Shown: positions 41,511-50,320, numbered from the stretch's first letter. The stretch is 64,000 nucleotides of DNA from Limnohabitans lacus (GCF_030053395.1 NZ_JASGBH010000005.1:124001-188000), one strand, 5' to 3'. Numbers and translations: made by a program. Notes: generated by a model from the letters alone, not told the origin.

Positions 41511-43151
41511 TCACCTGCGGAAATAGAACTCGCCCACCACTTGGTCATAAATGGCTGGCACCTGATCGTGTCCCACGGAGCGCGCTAACTTCACCACCTC
41601 GGTGCGGACGGAGCGCACAACACGGTCTATGGTCACACTGGGTTTTTGCATTTCCCTGGCGAAAATTCTGGTGAACAAGCCATTCTTGTCCGGGTCACTG
41701 GGCCCCAATTTGTCCAAAGCTTGCTGACCCGAGCCCGCCGAGAAAACCACCATTTGACCTGTGGCAGCTGTTGTTGGCGCCAAACCACGCAACCCCCCAC
41801 CAATGGCACGGCCATTGTTTTTAAATGGGTTGTCCCGGCAAGCATCGATCATGGCCAAGGTGAACTTGACCTTTTTGTCGGTCATGTCGTCCAGCAGCCT
41901 TTGCAAGGCAATGCCTTCGTCTCTGACTTGCTCTTCATCTTGGCCGGCCACATCGATGGGGATCAGGTAATTGGCGTTGGCCAGTTGCACCCCATGACCG
42001 GCATAAAAGATGGCCACTTCGTCGCCGGCCACAACTTGGGACTTGAAGCCCCGCAAGGCCGCTTTCATCTCTTTTTCAGTCAGGTCCAATTTCAAGGTGA
42101 CTTGATAGCCCACATGGGTGAGGCTTTTGGCCATGAGTCGGGCATCTTCTCGCGCGTTCTCCAACTTGGCCACCACTTTGTAACTGTCATTGCCGATCAC
42201 CAGCGCCTTGCGGTTGGCGTAAATCGGCTCAGGAGGCAAGGCTTCTGGTGTGGACGCTGACACAGGCAAGGGGACGGCAACAGACACCGCTGAAGTGGCT
42301 TTGATGGCTGCCGCAGCGGCTGCAGCTGCCGCCGCTTCTACCCTCAGTCGGGTCAATTCGCTGGACAGTTGCAACAACAACTCACGGTCTTTTCGCCGCT
42401 CGTCCTGATCGGCCTTGGCCAACTCCTGGCTTTTCTGAAGCTCAACCAACCTGACGCGGTCTTTTTCGGCAGCTTCACGTGCAAACCGTTCTTCTTCGCG
42501 GGCCTTGGTCTCTTGCGCCACGCGCAATTGCTCTTTGACCCGAGCCTCTTCTTCAAACTTGCGCTGCATGCGCAAAGCCTCGACCTCTGCCAGCAACTGT
42601 TGTTCGCGTTGCAGGGCTTGGGCCTGCTGGGCAAGCCTTTGCTTGCGTATGACTTCTTCAGCCTGCGCTTTTTCGGCGTTCAAACGTTCCTGTGCCTGAA
42701 CTTGGTTGCTGGCCAAGGTGGTTTTGGCGTCACCGCCCCCCAAAGCCATGGCCAAACTGCGGGGCAAAAGCACTTTGCCATCGTTGACCACCACCGTGCA
42801 ATCGCACTCCTTGGGACAGGAGGCGATGTATTTCTCCGCATCGCGAACAATGCGGTCTTTGAACATCAACACCTGTGCTGGTTGGTTGTTGTTGGTCGAG
42901 AAAATTTCTGCGTTCGAACAACTGGAAGCCGCCACCACCATATAGAAACTGGAGGTCTGCGCCACTTTGTCAATGGTTCGACCCCAGGCGGAGGATATTT
43001 TGGAAGCCAAGGGCAAATCCCCCAGACAACCATCTTGGCCATCTGAGTAAAGAATCTTGGTTCGAAAATTGCAGGATTGCGCATGACTGAGCCCCGCGCC
43101 AAACAACAGCACGGACAAGAAAATCAGCCGCAAAAGCACATGCGGTCGCAT
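41511..43151 (-). CDS. periplasmic caspase-like (peptidase C14) protein with a coiled coil
   Basis: A 546-residue protein. GGAG lies 8 bases before the start at 43151 (MRPHVLLRL); the frame is open 54 bases further. A signal peptide ends GLSHAQ (about residue 25). Residues about 150-275 form a charged coiled coil, then a poly-Ala patch (273-282). The C-terminal caspase fold has His386 in FYAGHG and Cys438 in IDACRDNP, both in place. The domain starts YANRKALVIGNDSYK. Bacterial caspase-homologue proteins of this type are Lys/Arg-directed; no target is known. It lies between the second Bug gene and the porin. Confidence 0.87.
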   Translation of the reverse strand: MRPHVLLRLIFLSVLLFGAGLSHAQSCNFRTKILYSDGQDGCLGDLPLASKISSAWGRTIDKVAQTSSFYMVVAASSCSNAEIFSTNNNQPAQVLMFKDRIVRDAEKYIASCPKECDCTVVVNDGKVLLPRSLAMALGGGDAKTTLASNQVQAQERLNAEKAQAEEVIRKQRLAQQAQALQREQQLLAEVEALRMQRKFEEEARVKEQLRVAQETKAREEERFAREAAEKDRVRLVELQKSQELAKADQDERRKDRELLLQLSSELTRLRVEAAAAAAAAAAIKATSAVSVAVPLPVSASTPEALPPEPIYANRKALVIGNDSYKVVAKLENAREDARLMAKSLTHVGYQVTLKLDLTEKEMKAALRGFKSQVVAGDEVAIFYAGHGVQLANANYLIPIDVAGQDEEQVRDEGIALQRLLDDMTDKKVKFTLAMIDACRDNPFKNNGRAIGGGLRGLAPTTAATGQMVVFSAGSGQQALDKLGPSDPDKNGLFTRIFAREMQKPSVTIDRVVRSVRTEVVKLARSVGHDQVPAIYDQVVGEFYFRR

Positions 43152-43248
43152 CGTTTTGGCTCCAAAAGCAGTCATCAACTTTGACATTTCACACCGAGAC
43201 CTCATTTGGCCGCCCCTGAAGTCTCAAGAACACGGCGCATTCGTCATG

Positions 43249-43282
43249 AAAAAACCCACCGTGTTGCCACGGTGGGTTTTTT
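43249..43282 (-). terminator. terminator of the porin gene, copy 3 of the repeated element
   Basis: A 15-bp stem: AAAAAACCCACCGTG (43249-43263), loop TTGC, CACGGTGGGTTTTTT (43268-43282). It lies 38 bp beyond the porin stop on the minus strand. The T runs on both sides make it bidirectional in principle. Confidence 0.88.
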
Positions 43283-43319
43283 CTATCTAAATCTCAAGCT
43301 GTCATACGACAGCGCGGGA

Positions 43320-44363
43320 TCAGAAAGCGTGACGCACGCCCACGGCGGTACGGGTACGCTTGTCGTTACTACCCACCAAAGTGGTCGGGTTAGCAGCAAC
43401 ACCGGCTTTGTCGTCGATAGACTCGTAACGAGCGTACACAGCAGTGCGCTTGCTCAGTGCATAGTCAGCACCCAATGCGGCCAGTTTGGACTTGGCGCCA
43501 GCTTTGTTTTCGAAAGTACCAGCAGAAGCCATCAAAGTGGTGGCGCCCATGGTGTAAGTGCCCGACAGTGCAACGTAGCTGTTGTCAGTAGTACCAGCGC
43601 TGTTCTTGGTGTTTTGCAGCAAAACGAACAACTTGGCGGCGCCCAGAGCGTAGTTTGCGCCCAGAGTGTCATAAGTTGTGCTCGTGCCAGCAGCAGCTTT
43701 TTGCTTCAAGTTGGTGTAAGAAGCAGCGATAGGGCCGTTGTTGTAGCTCACGTTGACTTCATCAGAGCCTGTGAAGTCGTAGGCACCGAAGGTGGCGCTG
43801 TAATCAGAGCCAGTGGCTTTTGTCTGTTTCTGAGCGTTGTACAAAGAAACAGTCAAACCGCTGAAAGAAGGCGATTTGTAGTTGATGGAGTTGTCCGAAC
43901 GAATCAGACGAGCAGAAGTTGCGCCAAAGCCCGAACCGATGGCGGTGCCGAAAGGCTGGCCAGTCAAGCCAGAGATCAGGGAGTTGTAGTTCACAGCGCC
44001 AGCGTCGATGGTGCCGAAGTTGCCAGCCAAGCCAACGCGCAGTTCGCCGTTACCGAAGGTACCAGCAGTCGAGTTCACGGGGGTGGCAATTGTCGAGGCA
44101 GTGCCAGCGTTGGCGTTGTTGGACACGGTGTTCCAGTCGGTTTCCACGCGGAAGTTGGCCTTCAAGCCACCGCCCAGGTCTTCCGTACCGCGGAAGTTGA
44201 TCTGGCTGGTCGAAGAACCGTTGTTAGCGATACCGCTGACCTTTTGGCCTTTGTAGTCGATGGATGTAACAGCCACGTCCATCACGCCGTCGATTTGGAC
44301 GGAAGATTGAGCGAAAGCACCAGTTGCGGCCAATGCGGCCAGAGCGATCAGAGATTTTTTCAT
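43320..44363 (-). CDS. Gram-negative general porin (OmpC-like, Burkholderiales type)
   Basis: A 347-residue outer membrane beta-barrel. The start at 44363 (MKKSLIALAALAATGAFA) is preceded by GGAG; an upstream ATG 15 bases earlier is less well placed. The signal peptide ends AFAQ. The mature sequence begins SSVQIDGVMDVAVTS and shows alternating strands (NFRGTEDLGGGLKANFRVETDW, GELRVGLAGNFGTIDAG) and the C-terminal motif AVGVRHAF with terminal Phe, needed for assembly. It should form a trimeric diffusion channel. It is probably one of the most highly expressed genes here. Confidence 0.95.
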   Translation of the reverse strand: MKKSLIALAALAATGAFAQSSVQIDGVMDVAVTSIDYKGQKVSGIANNGSSTSQINFRGTEDLGGGLKANFRVETDWNTVSNNANAGTASTIATPVNSTAGTFGNGELRVGLAGNFGTIDAGAVNYNSLISGLTGQPFGTAIGSGFGATSARLIRSDNSINYKSPSFSGLTVSLYNAQKQTKATGSDYSATFGAYDFTGSDEVNVSYNNGPIAASYTNLKQKAAAGTSTTYDTLGANYALGAAKLFVLLQNTKNSAGTTDNSYVALSGTYTMGATTLMASAGTFENKAGAKSKLAALGADYALSKRTAVYARYESIDDKAGVAANPTTLVGSNDKRTRTAVGVRHAF

Positions 44364-44496
44364 TGCAAGTTTCTCCAAGGTTAAACAAAGGGTCCAGAAG
44401 ATTTAGCCAGTGCTTGGCACCAAACGCACTTCTGAGCCAACCCCCAATCAAGAAGGTTGAAGCTATTGCACCAGAGCAAATGGCCTTTTCCAAGGC

Positions 44497-44616
44497 TTTT
44501 GCAAAAGAAAAGGCTTTTCCGTTGCACGAATGCAACAAACATCAGGGTCAACCCTGTGTTTGGCGTGATTTTTTGATGGTTTTTCTAACAAATACAACAA
44601 CTTCGACACGTTGTTG
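44497..44616. promoter_or_regulatory. porin/coq7 intergenic region with palindromes
   Basis: The 358-bp gap from 44364 to 44721 contains no gene. It carries a 12-bp perfect palindrome CTTTTGCAAAAG (44497-44508), a hairpin GTTGCA-CGAA-TGCAAC (44521-44536) and an inverted repeat CAACAAC / GTTGTTG (44595-44601 / 44610-44616). This should hold the promoters of the porin (minus) and coq7 (plus) and perhaps sites for an envelope or carbon regulator. I could not pick clear -10 boxes. Confidence 0.45.
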
Positions 44617-44721
44617 CATGCGCTACTTGACATGGATTTGGCGGATTTTGGCCCTGAAATTGTCCCCTGACAGTCTGTTTGTGCTGCGCTTGCTCGGGTT
44701 TGTCATGATTAAACTCGCTGC

Positions 44722-45348
44722 ATGAGCCTCAATGCCTTGATCCTTGCCGCCGACAGCGCCTTGCGCACCCTGTGGGCCGACCCCCGCGCCAGCCGCCCCA
44801 CGCCGCAGACCGCCACGGCCGAGCTGGTGCTCAGCGATGCCGAGCGCCGCGAAGCCGCTGCGCTGATGCGGGTGAACCACGTGGGCGAGGTTTGCGCACA
44901 GGCCCTGTACACCGGCCAGGCCCTGGCTTGCCAAGACCCAGCCTTGCGCGCCCAGCTCTCAGAGGCCAGCCGCGAAGAGACTGATCACCTGGCTTGGACC
45001 AAACAACGCTTGGATGATCTGAACGACCGACCGTCGCTCTTGAACCCGCTTTGGTATGCGGGGGCTTTTGCCATTGGCTACGCAGCGGGCAAGCTGGGCG
45101 GTGACAAGGTGAGCCTGGGCTTTGTGGTCGAGACCGAGCGCCAGGTGGAGGCCCACCTGCAAAGCCACATGGACCTTCTGCCTGCGGGCGACAACGCTTC
45201 GCGGGCCATCGTGGCGCAAATGAAGGCCGATGAGATCGCCCATGCGCAGATGGCGCAAAAGGCTGGGGCGGTGGAGCTGCCCGGCGCCGTCAAAGCCCTG
45301 ATGCAATCCGCCGCCAAAGTGATGACGACGGTGGCCCATCGGATTTGA
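44722..45348 (+). CDS. coq7: ubiquinone hydroxylase, 3-demethoxyubiquinol 3-hydroxylase
   Basis: A 208-residue diiron carboxylate protein performing a late hydroxylation in ubiquinone synthesis. The ligand helices are visible: [16 protein letters not shown] (about residues 48-63), [15 protein letters not shown] (E/H pair), [16 protein letters not shown] and [13 protein letters not shown] terminus begins [18 protein letters not shown]. Length matches Coq7 (about 210) and not UbiF, the flavin enzyme used by enterics. It is convergent with the sulfur operon, with a 1-bp gap. Confidence 0.93.
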   Translation: MSLNALILAADSALRTLWADPRASRPTPQTATAELVLSDAERREAAALMRVNHVGEVCAQALYTGQALACQDPALRAQLSEASREETDHLAWTKQRLDDLNDRPSLLNPLWYAGAFAIGYAAGKLGGDKVSLGFVVETERQVEAHLQSHMDLLPAGDNASRAIVAQMKADEIAHAQMAQKAGAVELPGAVKALMQSAAKVMTTVAHRI

Positions 45349-45349
45349 T

Positions 45350-46474
45350 TCAGCTTTGACGCCAAGGCAGGCCGCGCATGCGCCAGCCGCCCATCAAGCC
45401 TCGGTGGGCGTTGGCATCGGGGTCGCCTTCAAAGCCTTCGAGGATGTTGTACGCCTGCAGCCCCAGTTCGGTGGCGCGTTGCGCGGCGGCAATCGATCGC
45501 ACACCGCTGCGGCACAGCAACACCAGTTTTTGACCGCCTGCGCCCAGCGTCTGAATGCCTGCGTCAAATTCGGGATTCATGGCCATGCCGGGCCATTGCT
45601 TCCAGGCCAGGGCGTGGGCGTCGGGCACAAAACCGACCCAGGTGCGCTCGGCATCGGTGCGCACGTCCACCAACTGAGCCTCACCAGCTTGCACCCAGGC
45701 CCAGGCCAATTGAGGGCTCACATCGCCGGCATAGCCTTGTGCAGGGCGAACAAGCATGAGCGCATCGCCACCCGCGTCTTGGCGCAGACCCGACAGCCGA
45801 TTGGCAGGCACCGCTTCGTCAATGCGTTGAGGTTTGGGCAGGTTGAGGTTGTTCATGATGTTCACAAATTCAGCCAGTGATTTGCCCGCGATGCGGGCGT
45901 TGTTCTGCTTTTCAGCGCCAATGCTGCTGTGCGTGCGGCCTTGGTAGTCGTGACCGGGCCACACGGTGGTCTGGTCAGGCAGGGCAAACAACACTTGCGT
46001 GATGCTGTGGTGCAAGGCTTCAGGACTGCCCGACTGGAAGTCGGTCCGCCCACAGCCCTGGATGAGCAAGGTGTCGCCCGTGAAGACGTGATGCGCCGAG
46101 CCGTTCTGCCAAACAAAGCACATGCTGCCAGCGGTGTGTCCTGGCGTGTGCAGGGCCAGCACTTTTTGCGAGCCAAACGCGAGCTCTTGGCCGCCTTGCA
46201 ATTGCACGGCAGCGGTGCCGATGTCACAGCCTTCAGGCGCGGCAGATCGTGCACCCGCATGCTCCACCAGCAGACCAGCGCTGGTCACATGGTCGGCATG
46301 GGCATGGGTTTCGATGGCCCAACGCAAGGTCAGGCCGTGTTCGCGCAACACGTCCAGGTCACGCTGCAGCTGTTCGGCCACAGGGTCAATGATCAAGGCG
46401 TCGCGGCTGGCTTCGTCAAACAGGATGTAGGTGTAGGTGGACGAGACAGGGTCAAACAACTGGATGGGGTTCAC
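45350..46474 (-). CDS. persulfide dioxygenase-rhodanese fusion (ETHE1/CstB-like)
   Basis: A 374-residue protein. The N-terminal MBL domain has H57-A-H59-A-D61-H62, His113 in TPGHTAG, Asp134 in FTGDTL and His175 in WPGHDYQG, a single-iron ETHE1-type site, with CGRTDFQSGS (the ETHE1 loop). The C-terminal rhodanese domain has active Cys321 in LLCRSGVRS. It should oxidise glutathione or coenzyme persulfide to sulfite and move sulfane sulfur. The domain order is that of CstB/PRF fusions. The CstR-like repressor is 9 bp upstream on the same strand, and coq7 ends 1 bp away in the opposite direction. Confidence 0.9.
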   Translation of the reverse strand: MNPIQLFDPVSSTYTYILFDEASRDALIIDPVAEQLQRDLDVLREHGLTLRWAIETHAHADHVTSAGLLVEHAGARSAAPEGCDIGTAAVQLQGGQELAFGSQKVLALHTPGHTAGSMCFVWQNGSAHHVFTGDTLLIQGCGRTDFQSGSPEALHHSITQVLFALPDQTTVWPGHDYQGRTHSSIGAEKQNNARIAGKSLAEFVNIMNNLNLPKPQRIDEAVPANRLSGLRQDAGGDALMLVRPAQGYAGDVSPQLAWAWVQAGEAQLVDVRTDAERTWVGFVPDAHALAWKQWPGMAMNPEFDAGIQTLGAGGQKLVLLCRSGVRSIAAAQRATELGLQAYNILEGFEGDPDANAHRGLMGGWRMRGLPWRQS

Positions 46475-46483
46475 AACAAGACC

Positions 46484-46729
46484 TCAGGCAAATTTGGTCA
46501 GCATTTTGGCCACGTGTTCGGCCGATTGGTCGCCCTGCTCGATCATGCAGCCGACCATGGAAAAAAAGGACTTGTCGAGCGCCTTGCGGGCAGCGGCCAT
46601 TTGCTGGGCAATTTTTTCGCAGTCGGCATCCTCGTCGATCAGGCGCTGCAATCCGCGCAACTGCCCCTCGACACGGGCCAGACGGGTGCGCAAGGCTTTT
46701 TTCTTTTCGGGGTCGTCGATGCGGCTCAT
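46484..46729 (-). CDS. CsoR-family repressor, persulfide sensor (CstR-like) by residue pattern
   Basis: An 81-residue DUF156 protein. GGAG lies 5 bases before the start at 46729 (MSRIDDPEKK). The family core is RLARVEGQLRGLQRLIDEDADC. It keeps Cys37 and Cys61, the pair used by CstR, but lacks the His four residues before the second Cys (Ser57 here), which copper-sensing CsoR needs. This favours a thiol/persulfide sensor over a metal sensor. It is the first gene of a two-gene operon with the persulfide dioxygenase-rhodanese fusion, which fits CstR control of persulfide removal. Confidence 0.85.
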   Translation of the reverse strand: MSRIDDPEKKKALRTRLARVEGQLRGLQRLIDEDADCEKIAQQMAAARKALDKSFFSMVGCMIEQGDQSAEHVAKMLTKFA

Positions 46730-46763
46730 GGGACTCTCCGGTCTGATGTCGGTGGAGGAAACG

Positions 46764-48167
46764 TCAAGCTTTGGGCTTTTTCTGAGGCCTTGCCCAGTTG
46801 GCAATGCTCACTTGCTTGCCACGCGCCACGCTCAAGGCGCCCGGCTGGGTGCTTTTGGTGATGGTAGAGCCGCCGCCCACAGTACCGCCAGCGCCAATGG
46901 TCACGGGGGCGACCAGCACGCAGTTGCTGCCGATGTGCACGTCGGCTTCGATCACGGTGCGGTGTTTGTTGGCGCCGTCGTAGTTGGCGGTGATGCTGCC
47001 CGCGCCGTAGTTGACGCGCTCGCCCACGGTGGCGTCGCCCAGATAGGCCAGGTGGTTGGCTTTGGCGCCTTGGGCCATGGTGGCGTTCTTCACTTCGACA
47101 AAGTTGCCAATATGAACCTCGGCCCCGAGCTGTGCACCAGGACGCAGGCGGGCAAAGGGGCCGATCAAAGCGCCCTCTCCCACCGTGACGCCGAGTTTTT
47201 CGCCGTCGATGTGGGTGAAGGGGTGGATCACCGCACCGGCTGCGATGGTGCAGTTGGCGATGACGCAGTTGGCGCCAATCTGGACGCCTTCGCCCAGCGA
47301 CACTTGGCCTTCAAACACGCAATTGACGTCAATCTCGACGTCTTGTGCGCAGACCAGTTGGCCGCGCAGGTCAAAGCGGGCGGGATCTTTGAGGCGCACG
47401 CCTTGTTCCATCAGGCGGTGGGCTTGGCGCAGTTGGTGGGCACGCTCCAGCTCGGCCAGCTGCACCGGGCTGTTGATGCCGGCCACTTGCAGGGCATCGG
47501 TGATTTTGTGGGCCACCACGGGCACGCCATCGGCCACCGCGAACTTGACCACATCGGTCAGGTAGTACTCGCCTTGGGCGTTTTGGTTGTCCAAACGGGC
47601 CAGCCAAGTTTTGAGCAAACGGACGGGCACAGCCATGATGCCGCTGTAAACCTCTTTGATTTGGCGCTGTGCATCGCTGGCGTCTTTTTGCTCGACGATG
47701 GCTTGCACGGCATCGCCCTGACGGACGATGCGACCATAGCCCGTAGGGTCAGCAAAGTCGATGGTGAGCAGGGCCAACTGTGTGCCGCCGCATTGGGCAA
47801 TCAGCGCCTGCAAGGTGTCTGCCTGGGTCAGGGGCACGTCGCCCGACAGGATGACCACGATGCCATCGTCGGCCAGCGCGGGCACGGCTTGCTGCACGGC
47901 GTGGCCGGTGCCCAGCTGGGGCTCTTGGCGAACGCACTGCACCGCCAACACTTGGCCGGGGGCCAAGAGCAATGGCTCCACCTGGTCGGCCCCGTGCCCG
48001 GTGATGACCACGGCCGAACGCGCCTGCAGCTGGGCGGCGGTGTTCAGCACGTGCTGCACCAGCGGCACACCCGCCAGGCGCTGCACGACCTTGGGCACAC
48101 GGCTTTTCATGCGTGTGCCTTTGCCAGCAGCCATCACAACAACATCTACGGGTTCAACTCGGGTCAT
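46764..48167 (-). CDS. glmU: bifunctional UDP-N-acetylglucosamine diphosphorylase / glucosamine-1-phosphate N-acetyltransferase
   Basis: A 467-residue enzyme making UDP-GlcNAc for peptidoglycan and LPS. The N-terminal uridyltransferase begins VVVMAAGKGTRMKSRVPKVV, followed by ITGHGADQVE and GTGHAVQQAVPAL. The C-terminal left-handed beta-helix hexapeptide repeats (about residues 245-440) include VEVKNATMAQGAKANHLAYLGDA, NYGAGSITANYDG, GSNCVLVAPVTIG and GGGSTITKS. Length and both domains are intact. The CstR-like gene begins 34 bp downstream on the same strand. Confidence 0.95.
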   Translation of the reverse strand: MTRVEPVDVVVMAAGKGTRMKSRVPKVVQRLAGVPLVQHVLNTAAQLQARSAVVITGHGADQVEPLLLAPGQVLAVQCVRQEPQLGTGHAVQQAVPALADDGIVVILSGDVPLTQADTLQALIAQCGGTQLALLTIDFADPTGYGRIVRQGDAVQAIVEQKDASDAQRQIKEVYSGIMAVPVRLLKTWLARLDNQNAQGEYYLTDVVKFAVADGVPVVAHKITDALQVAGINSPVQLAELERAHQLRQAHRLMEQGVRLKDPARFDLRGQLVCAQDVEIDVNCVFEGQVSLGEGVQIGANCVIANCTIAAGAVIHPFTHIDGEKLGVTVGEGALIGPFARLRPGAQLGAEVHIGNFVEVKNATMAQGAKANHLAYLGDATVGERVNYGAGSITANYDGANKHRTVIEADVHIGSNCVLVAPVTIGAGGTVGGGSTITKSTQPGALSVARGKQVSIANWARPQKKPKA

Positions 48168-48375
48168 GGAAATCTTTCAGGGGGACCGCATTCGGAATGC
48201 CGCAATTATCGCCAGTCGAGAGGGGCTTTGAATGCGCTGCGCCGGGGCTGAGGCCACCGGCCTCCAAAATGCACGCAGAGCGCCCACACGCCACCCCAAC
48301 GGTGTGGCAGCGCACCCTGCATGAAGGCGCCCTGCCCAATAAAACAGACAATGGTCCGAAAGGGCGCATTTCAAC

Positions 48376-49242
48376 ATGACGATGTTTCGGATTTCCAAAT
48401 GGTTTTTGCTGGCGATGCTACTTTGGCTGCAAGGCTGCAGCGCCGTCAAGCTGGGCTACCAGCAGCTGCCCAATTTGTCTTATTGGTGGCTCGACAGCGC
48501 CGTCTCGTTCAGCGATGCGCAGAGCACCCCAACCAAAGAGGCGCTGGGCCAATTGCACCGCTGGCACAAGCGCGATGAATTGCCCGCCTATGCCGACTTG
48601 GTCCAGCGCCTGGCCGCACAAAGCGCCGAGCCGATTCAGGCGGCACAGGTCTGCGCAGTGTGGTCGGACGTTGACAAAGCCATGGACCGCACCATGCGCC
48701 AAACGGTGCGGGTGGCCGCCCCCGTGGCCATGGCGCTGGGGCCTGAGCAACTGAGCCATCTGAACCAATACTGGATCGGCAAAAACAAGGACTGGGAAAA
48801 AGAGTGGCTTAAAGGCAGCGCCAGCGAACGGCTGGAGCGGCGGCTTGGCAAAACCCTGGAGCGCTACAGCGACTTTTACGGGTCCTTGACACCGACGCAA
48901 ACGGCGATGGTCAAAGCGCAAATGCAGCAATCGGTTTGGACGCCCGAATGGGGTCAGCGCGAGCGGCTGCGCAGGCAGCAAGATTTGCTGGGGGTGCTGC
49001 AAAAGGCCTCTCAGAGCAATCCGTCGGCCACGGCACAGGTGGAAGCCGATTTGTGGGGCGTGTGGCAACGCTGGCTGGAGCCGCCCGATGCGGCCGGCAA
49101 AGTCGTGATGCAAAAGATGGTGCAACAAGGCTGTGAGAACCTGGCCCAGCTGCACAACAGCGCCAGCCCTGAGCAACGCCAGCGCGCATCCCGCAGGCTG
49201 CGCGCTTATGAACAGGACTTGAGGGACTTGCTCAGACCCTGA
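48376..49242 (+). CDS. DUF6279 family lipoprotein
   Basis: A 288-residue protein with a lipobox LQGC (about residues 17-20) after a hydrophobic leader, so probably a lipoprotein. The body is helical and charged, with VKLGYQQLPNLSYWWLDSAVSF at the mature start and AVWSDVDKAMDRTMRQTVR. It fits the DUF6279 family of unknown function in betaproteobacteria. The start could also be the second ATG at 48382; no clear ribosome site decides. The gap to glmU (48168-48375) holds no other gene. Confidence 0.75.
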   Translation: MTMFRISKWFLLAMLLWLQGCSAVKLGYQQLPNLSYWWLDSAVSFSDAQSTPTKEALGQLHRWHKRDELPAYADLVQRLAAQSAEPIQAAQVCAVWSDVDKAMDRTMRQTVRVAAPVAMALGPEQLSHLNQYWIGKNKDWEKEWLKGSASERLERRLGKTLERYSDFYGSLTPTQTAMVKAQMQQSVWTPEWGQRERLRRQQDLLGVLQKASQSNPSATAQVEADLWGVWQRWLEPPDAAGKVVMQKMVQQGCENLAQLHNSASPEQRQRASRRLRAYEQDLRDLLRP

Positions 49243-49249
49243 ACAGGGG

Positions 49250-50251
49250 TCAGCTTTGCAGCGCCTTCCACATCTCCATGTCGCGCTCAGCGGTCCAGAT
49301 GCGGGGGTTCTTGATGCCGCTGGCTTCGTCGTAGGCGCGGGTCACGTCAAAGGGCAGGCAGTGCTCGTAAATGAACACATGGCCAAACACCGGGTCCATG
49401 CTCTTGCGGGTGTGGGCCATGGCGGCTTTGAGGTCCATCTTGCCGGCCACGGCTTCCTTGCCAGCCTGGAACAGGGTGGTCACCCAACGCTGGGTGTAGT
49501 CCAAAGCCTTGTTGACGTTGGCGTTGCCCTTCATGGCCTCGCCACGGCCGGGCACGATGAACTCGGCCTTCAGATCGCGCAGGGCTTCCAGCGTGGCAGG
49601 CCATTCTTCCAGCTGCGCGTCGCCGGTGTACACACCGGCTTCGTACTCGACCAAGTCGCCTGAGAACAGCACTTTTTCTTCTTCCACCCAAGCAATCGTG
49701 TCGCCGCGGGTGTGGCCAGGGCCTGGATGCCAGATCTGAACCACCACGCCACCCAGGTTGATGCTGAGCTTGCCGGGCACTTCGCCTTGGGTGGGGTTGC
49801 CGCCGCCGACCACCATGGTGGGCCAGGTCAGGCCGGGGATGCTGTCGGCACCACGGAACAGGCGCGGAAAACGCTCCATCTCGCTTTTCATGTCTTGTGC
49901 GCCGCGCTCTTTGATCAGGTCCAAAGTGCCTTCACTGGCGATGATCTCGGTCGCGCCTTCGGCGGCGTAGGCATAAGCACCCAGCACGCGCACCGCGTGG
50001 TAATGGGTCAGCAGCACGTATTTGATGGGCAAATCGCTGACGGTGCGGATCTTCTTGATCAGGTCTTGCGCCATGGCGGGCGTGGCGGTGGCGTCACTCA
50101 CCATGATGAAACGGTCACCGATGATCACGCCCGAGTTGGGGTCGCCTTCGGCGGTGTAGGCCCAGCAGTGCTGGCTGAGTTGCTCAAAGGTGATCTTTTT
50201 TTCGCTCAGGTCGGCTTGGCTGGCGAAGGCTTTCGTGGGTGCGCTGGACAT
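49250..50251 (-). CDS. metallo-beta-lactamase fold protein with altered metal motif
   Basis: A 333-residue MBL-fold protein without an evident signal peptide. The usual HxHxDH motif reads H83-Y-H85-A-V87-R88, so the Asp and second-site His are replaced. His180 (HPGPGH) and Asp199 (FSGDL) remain, but the last His of the fold is Arg236 (VPGRGEAM). At most one metal could be bound as usual. A TetR gene lies upstream with the same orientation. It may be a catalytically altered or single-metal hydrolase, but the substrate cannot be predicted. Confidence 0.8.
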   Translation of the reverse strand: MSSAPTKAFASQADLSEKKITFEQLSQHCWAYTAEGDPNSGVIIGDRFIMVSDATATPAMAQDLIKKIRTVSDLPIKYVLLTHYHAVRVLGAYAYAAEGATEIIASEGTLDLIKERGAQDMKSEMERFPRLFRGADSIPGLTWPTMVVGGGNPTQGEVPGKLSINLGGVVVQIWHPGPGHTRGDTIAWVEEEKVLFSGDLVEYEAGVYTGDAQLEEWPATLEALRDLKAEFIVPGRGEAMKGNANVNKALDYTQRWVTTLFQAGKEAVAGKMDLKAAMAHTRKSMDPVFGHVFIYEHCLPFDVTRAYDEASGIKNPRIWTAERDMEMWKALQS

Positions 50252-50283
50252 GGGATTTGCTCCGGTCGATGAATGGGCGGGAT

Positions 50284-50317
50284 TTTACCTAAACGAAATG
50301 CGTTACGGATTGGTAAA
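50284..50317. promoter_or_regulatory. inverted repeat upstream of the MBL-fold gene
   Basis: TTTACC (50284-50289) and GGTAAA (50312-50317) are 6-bp inverted arms with 22 bp between, in the 69-bp gap between the TetR gene and the MBL-fold gene. It may be the operator of the TetR protein for the downstream gene; the spacing is long for a TetR site, so this is weak. Confidence 0.35.
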
Positions 50318-50320
50318 TGG

